This document shows, one piece after another, positions 61,330-64,000 of a stretch of 64,000 nucleotides of DNA. This stretch comes from Clostridium sp. (GTDB lineage Bacteria > Bacillota > Clostridia > Clostridiales > Clostridiaceae), in assembly GCF_017888565.1 (NCBI RefSeq), contig NZ_JAGHFX010000056.1, positions 1 through 64,000 of the forward strand, given 5' to 3'. How positions within the stretch are numbered: position 1 is the stretch's first letter; each line of letters opens with the position of its first letter. A program made the translations under genes and the position numbers. Under the pieces are notes generated by a model, which saw only the letters and a list, made by a program, of their open reading frames with translations, was not told where the DNA came from and made no database searches.

Positions 61330-61542
61330 TTATTTAATAAATATTTTGCTTGGGTCTAATTTTAGAAATATTGATACGGAAATCAATAAATCTTTACTAT
61401 AAATGTTTTCAAAAAGTAATCTTCTAATAGAACGAGAACTATATTCTAATTCGTAGGCAATGTTATTAATTGCATATGATAGATTTTTGGTTCCATAATA
61501 TTTTAATAGCGTTTCTACTAAGTAGCCCGAATTTACTTTCAT
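61330..61542 (-). CDS. Small Xre-like DNA-binding protein of the phage-like element
   Basis: A 70-aa protein. The segment IAYELEYSSRSIRRLLFENI looks like an HTH, and KDLLISVSIFLKLDPSKIFI resembles the closing helix of short Xre/Cro proteins ('L..A..L.....ifi'). ATG 61542 follows AAAGGAGCTGAATAATT. Its promoter overlaps a perfect inverted repeat, consistent with autoregulation. It is first in the minus-strand order, before the capsid gene, and is separated from it by a terminator. Family membership is by eye. Confidence 0.6.
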   Translation of the reverse strand: MKVNSGYLVETLLKYYGTKNLSYAINNIAYELEYSSRSIRRLLFENIYSKDLLISVSIFLKLDPSKIFIK

Positions 61543-61571
61543 AATTATTCAGCTCCTTTATTAATTTAGTT

Positions 61572-61600
61572 ATTATTATTTAATTGACATCATATGTCAA
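61572..61600 (-). promoter_or_regulatory. Promoter with overlapping operator for the phage-like regulator
   Basis: On the minus strand TTGACA (61600-61595), a 17-nt spacer and AATAAT (61577-61572) form a strong promoter. The -35 is the arm of an inverted repeat TTGACAT-N3-ATGTCAA (61584-61600), so a bound repressor would block it. Confidence 0.75.
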
Positions 61601-61611
61601 AGTTTAGGCAT

Positions 61612-61644
61612 AAAAAAATAAAGCGATCTAATTAAGACCGCTTT
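61612..61644 (-). terminator. Terminator upstream of the phage-like regulator promoter
   Basis: AAAGCGGTCT / AGATCGCTTT (one G-U) with a 5-nt loop. On the minus strand ATTTTTTT follows. It would stop minus-strand transcripts arising in the 61650-62030 gap. Confidence 0.8.
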
Positions 61645-61883
61645 ATAAGGAAAAAAAATATTTAGTTTAAAATAATTGAAAGTGTTTAAATTATTAAACT
61701 TATTTTAAAAGAATTAACGTAAGAAAGTTATTAAACAATATTTAAGTAACAATTAATGAAGAAGTATTGCTACTTTAACTTTGATTAAATATCGTTCTTA
61801 TGTGATGCAAAATGATACTAAACTTAATTATTCTTAACTGATAAACAACTAAAAAATAATCTAATCTAATATAATATAATTTC

Positions 61884-61913
61884 GCAAGCGCAAGGGCAAT
61901 ATAGGCAACCCTT
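61884..61913. repeat. GCAA iteron-like cluster with AAGGG/CCCTT dyad in the divergent gap
   Basis: GCAAGC GCAAGG GCAATATAG GCAACC gives four GCAA units spaced 6, 6 and 9 bp. It overlaps an AAGGG (61892-61896) / CCCTT (61909-61913) dyad and is flanked by highly AT-rich DNA. This is a GC-rich spot in the otherwise featureless 500-nt gap beside the helicase-like gene. Replication-origin or operator candidate. Confidence 0.45.
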
Positions 61914-62046
61914 ACAATATATAATATAAAGAACTTAGTATATATATAATAGCTAAACCTTTAATTTAAGGGGTCTGAGTGTACTTTGTGATTTTTAAAT
62001 ATATAATCATAAATATGATGAAGATTTAAAGCGCAAAGGAGAAATT

Positions 62047-63543
62047 ATGATGAATAAACTAAAAAAATATGTAAGTGATGTAATCAGTGTTGATATAGTG
62101 AAGACATTAGAAAAAGGGAAAAATTATTTAATTGGTTCTGAAATGGGGAGTGGTAAAAATTATTGGTGTAGAAATATATTACTACCATATACATTGGATA
62201 ATAATAAGAAAACTTTAATATTATCACATAGAAAAATAAATAGAGATCAACAAAATAGATATTTAGAAGAATATAAATGGGAATGTATAAGAAGATTTCA
62301 AGGGGGAATGTTTGAATTAATTACATATCAACAACTAGAGAATAGAATAAAAAGAAAAGATTATGAGTGGCTTAATCAATTTGAGTATATAGTTGCTGAT
62401 GAAGCTCATTATTTTACTAAAGATAGTTCTATTAATAGCAAGACAATATTGTCGTTTGATTGGTTAAATAATAATGAAAATGCTGTTAAAATATTAATGA
62501 CTGGGACTTATGAAAGCTTATTTTATTTACCATTTGATAGTAAAATAGAAGTTCTAAAAGAAGCTGATTATTATAATAATAATGTTGAAAGTTTATTAAG
62601 ATATGAAGAGAGAGAAACGGCTTTAAGTGTTGTTGAGGAAAGGGTTAAGAAGAAAGAGAAGGTTCTAATATTTCATAATAATAAAGAGAAATTAGCTGAA
62701 TTTGATAGCATGTTAACTTGTCCTTCTCAAATGCTTCATTCAGACAATAAAGCAGATTCAGAAGAATATGATTTAATAGTCAATAACCAAAAATTTTATT
62801 GTTCAGTATTAAACACTACGTCTTTAATGACCGAAGGAGCAGAAATATTTGATGATAAAGTTAAAACAATAATTATAGATGGAATTTCGGAATTAGATAA
62901 ATTTGTTCAAGCTCCAGCAAGAGTTAGAGATGGTAAGGTAAATGTTTTTTATAAGAGAGTAACTCCGAGACAAATTATGTATAAAGTAAAATCCTTAGAA
63001 AAACAATTATTTTATTATGATGAATTTGAAAGACTTGGAGAAATAGAATTTGTAAAAGAATATGGAATAGATGTAATAGGTAAAAGTATGAAGGCCTTCT
63101 ATTTAGACACTGTTATAGATTCATTAAGTGGGCAAGAGTATACTAAACTTGATATACATACAACTAATTTAGCAAATATGCAATATCAACTTGATTGTTA
63201 CAATGAAATGTTAGAATACGGATTTGAAGCTATGCTAAAAAAATATTATCCTAATATTGCTTATGTTGACTATGAAGAGTTAAAAAGACAAGAATATATT
63301 AAAGCTGATATAATAGATAATTATATCGGTAAGAAAATATTTAAAGAAGATCAGCAAATACTAATTAATGTAATAGCTGAAAAGTTTGGACTTCGTGCAA
63401 AAAATGGCACTAAAAAATTAGGATTAAAAACTATTAATGGATATTTTGAAGATAATAAGATTCCATATGTATTAGATAGTAATAAAGAATCTAGTGGACT
63501 AATGAGAAATAAACAATACTGGTTATTAAAAAAGATATCTTAA
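62047..63543 (+). CDS. DEAH-box helicase-like protein of the phage-like element
   Basis: A 498-aa SF2 helicase-like ATPase. The Walker A region GSEMGSGKNYW (about residues 31-41) has Asn instead of the usual Ser/Thr after GK. Motif Ia is TLILSHRKINRDQQNR, motif II IVADEAHYFTK (about 116), motif III MTGTYESL, and motif VI-like QAPARVRDGKV (about 297). The C-terminal 200 residues are not recognised and may bind DNA or a partner. A replication role, perhaps with the iteron-like cluster upstream, is inferred. ATG 62047 or 62050 after AAAGGAG. Transcribed away from the head genes. Confidence 0.75.
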   Translation: MMNKLKKYVSDVISVDIVKTLEKGKNYLIGSEMGSGKNYWCRNILLPYTLDNNKKTLILSHRKINRDQQNRYLEEYKWECIRRFQGGMFELITYQQLENRIKRKDYEWLNQFEYIVADEAHYFTKDSSINSKTILSFDWLNNNENAVKILMTGTYESLFYLPFDSKIEVLKEADYYNNNVESLLRYEERETALSVVEERVKKKEKVLIFHNNKEKLAEFDSMLTCPSQMLHSDNKADSEEYDLIVNNQKFYCSVLNTTSLMTEGAEIFDDKVKTIIIDGISELDKFVQAPARVRDGKVNVFYKRVTPRQIMYKVKSLEKQLFYYDEFERLGEIEFVKEYGIDVIGKSMKAFYLDTVIDSLSGQEYTKLDIHTTNLANMQYQLDCYNEMLEYGFEAMLKKYYPNIAYVDYEELKRQEYIKADIIDNYIGKKIFKEDQQILINVIAEKFGLRAKNGTKKLGLKTINGYFEDNKIPYVLDSNKESSGLMRNKQYWLLKKIS

Positions 63544-63557
63544 AATTCAAAATTTAC

Positions 63558-63615
63558 GCTCCAAATTAGTGGGTTTAATATATATAATATAGATTCCACT
63601 AATTTGGAGCATTTT
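63558..63615. terminator. Terminator after helicase-like gene
   Basis: A 15-bp perfect inverted repeat, GCTCCAAATTAGTGG (63558-63572) with 63596-63610, a 23-nt loop, then ATTTT. Confidence 0.8.
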
Positions 63616-63814
63616 AAGATATATATAACTTAATTTACAAAAAATAATCAACTTAATTTTAAATAATACAATTGAGAATGCTATCTTAGTAAATAATAAG
63701 CTTATATTCAAGTTTTAATAGATAGATAGTATAAATCTAATTAAAGAATAAAAAAATCAGATATGGCTTGTTCTGGCGAGGTTGATGTATAATATTTAGT
63801 AAGAGGTGATTGGA

Positions 63815-64000
63815 ATGGACCATATGTCTATGATAAAAATGGAATTACATTTTCCTTATATAATAGGGACGTTTGAAAATAGAGAAAGATATCGTTATGA
63901 TATTAGAGAAATGGTACCTGAAAGACCAGAATACAAACAACTTTTAAATGAAGAGTATTTTTACAAAGCTGAGTTATCTCCTGGCGGATGGGGAATAAGT
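63815..64000 (+). CDS. DUF2442-like protein, N-terminal part (runs off the window)
   Basis: An open frame from ATG 63815, after AAGAGGTGATT, continues to the window end (62 residues). It reads MDHMSMIKMELHFPYIIGTF and ends EEYFYKAELSPGGWGIS. The 'L..EEYF..A.L.PGGWGI.W' layout resembles DUF2442 proteins, small two-domain-like proteins often found with transposons, phages or toxin-antitoxin pairs. The function is unknown and the 3' end is not visible. Confidence 0.55.
   Translation, partial: MDHMSMIKMELHFPYIIGTFENRERYRYDIREMVPERPEYKQLLNEEYFYKAELSPGGWGIS

Overview
The window is AT-rich DNA from a low-GC Gram-positive anaerobe, almost certainly a Clostridium sensu stricto (cluster I) relative. 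The reasons are the strong GGAGG-type ribosome binding sites, an anaerobic sulfite reductase operon, the [FeFe]-hydrogenase maturation set, clostridia-specific hypothetical families and many short U-tailed terminators. No rRNA or tRNA gene was recognised.

Positions 1-52,700 are mostly core chromosome. In order: the tail of a nucleoside/sugar ABC permease; a deletion-scarred PTS EIIC relic next to hom; a rhodanese; the IF3-L35-L20 operon, with a structured leader and an AUA start on infC; patatin lipase, Suv3-like helicase and MATE pump genes; a hydrogenase maturation block (TM1266-family regulator, hydE, hydG, hydF, then a GltD-like flavoprotein); a PucR-type regulator; an IS3-family relic; a two-gene chromate-type transporter with a LysR regulator; adenine deaminase behind a purine riboswitch; and metA.

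Positions 25,861-38,625 form one physiological unit. A Crp-family regulator precedes an FNT channel and asrABC. These are followed by hemA, precorrin-2 dehydrogenase, hemC, a cobA-hemD fusion, hemB, hemL and cbiK, and then a second FNT channel. Together they make siroheme from glutamyl-tRNA, build the siroheme sulfite reductase, and offer a route for sulfite or hydrosulfide across the membrane. After this come an Xre/TPR regulator, a two-component locus with one response regulator and two histidine kinases (the first without its phosphoacceptor His), ilvE, ridA with a structured leader, a DNA-metabolism radical SAM pair, a second TM1266-like small protein, an orphan PotD, and an ABC-F ATPase.

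Positions 52,800-57,300 look like an accessory defence island. It holds a Bsp6I-like type II restriction-modification system (GCNGC expected), with a long hairpin and two GCNGC sites in the R-M gap. It is followed by a Nudix hydrolase, a protein with a HEPN-like R-x4-H motif, a small protein, and a cysteine-cluster protein of unknown function.

Positions 57,300-63,800 carry phage-like DNA that resembles a satellite more than a prophage. HK97-type capsid, portal and protease genes lie on the minus strand in the unusual order capsid-portal-protease. No terminase or tail gene is visible, and terminators separate the cistrons. An Xre-like regulator with an operator-overlapped promoter lies upstream, and a DEAH helicase-like gene with an iteron-like repeat cluster lies divergently. 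Only part of the element may be in view.
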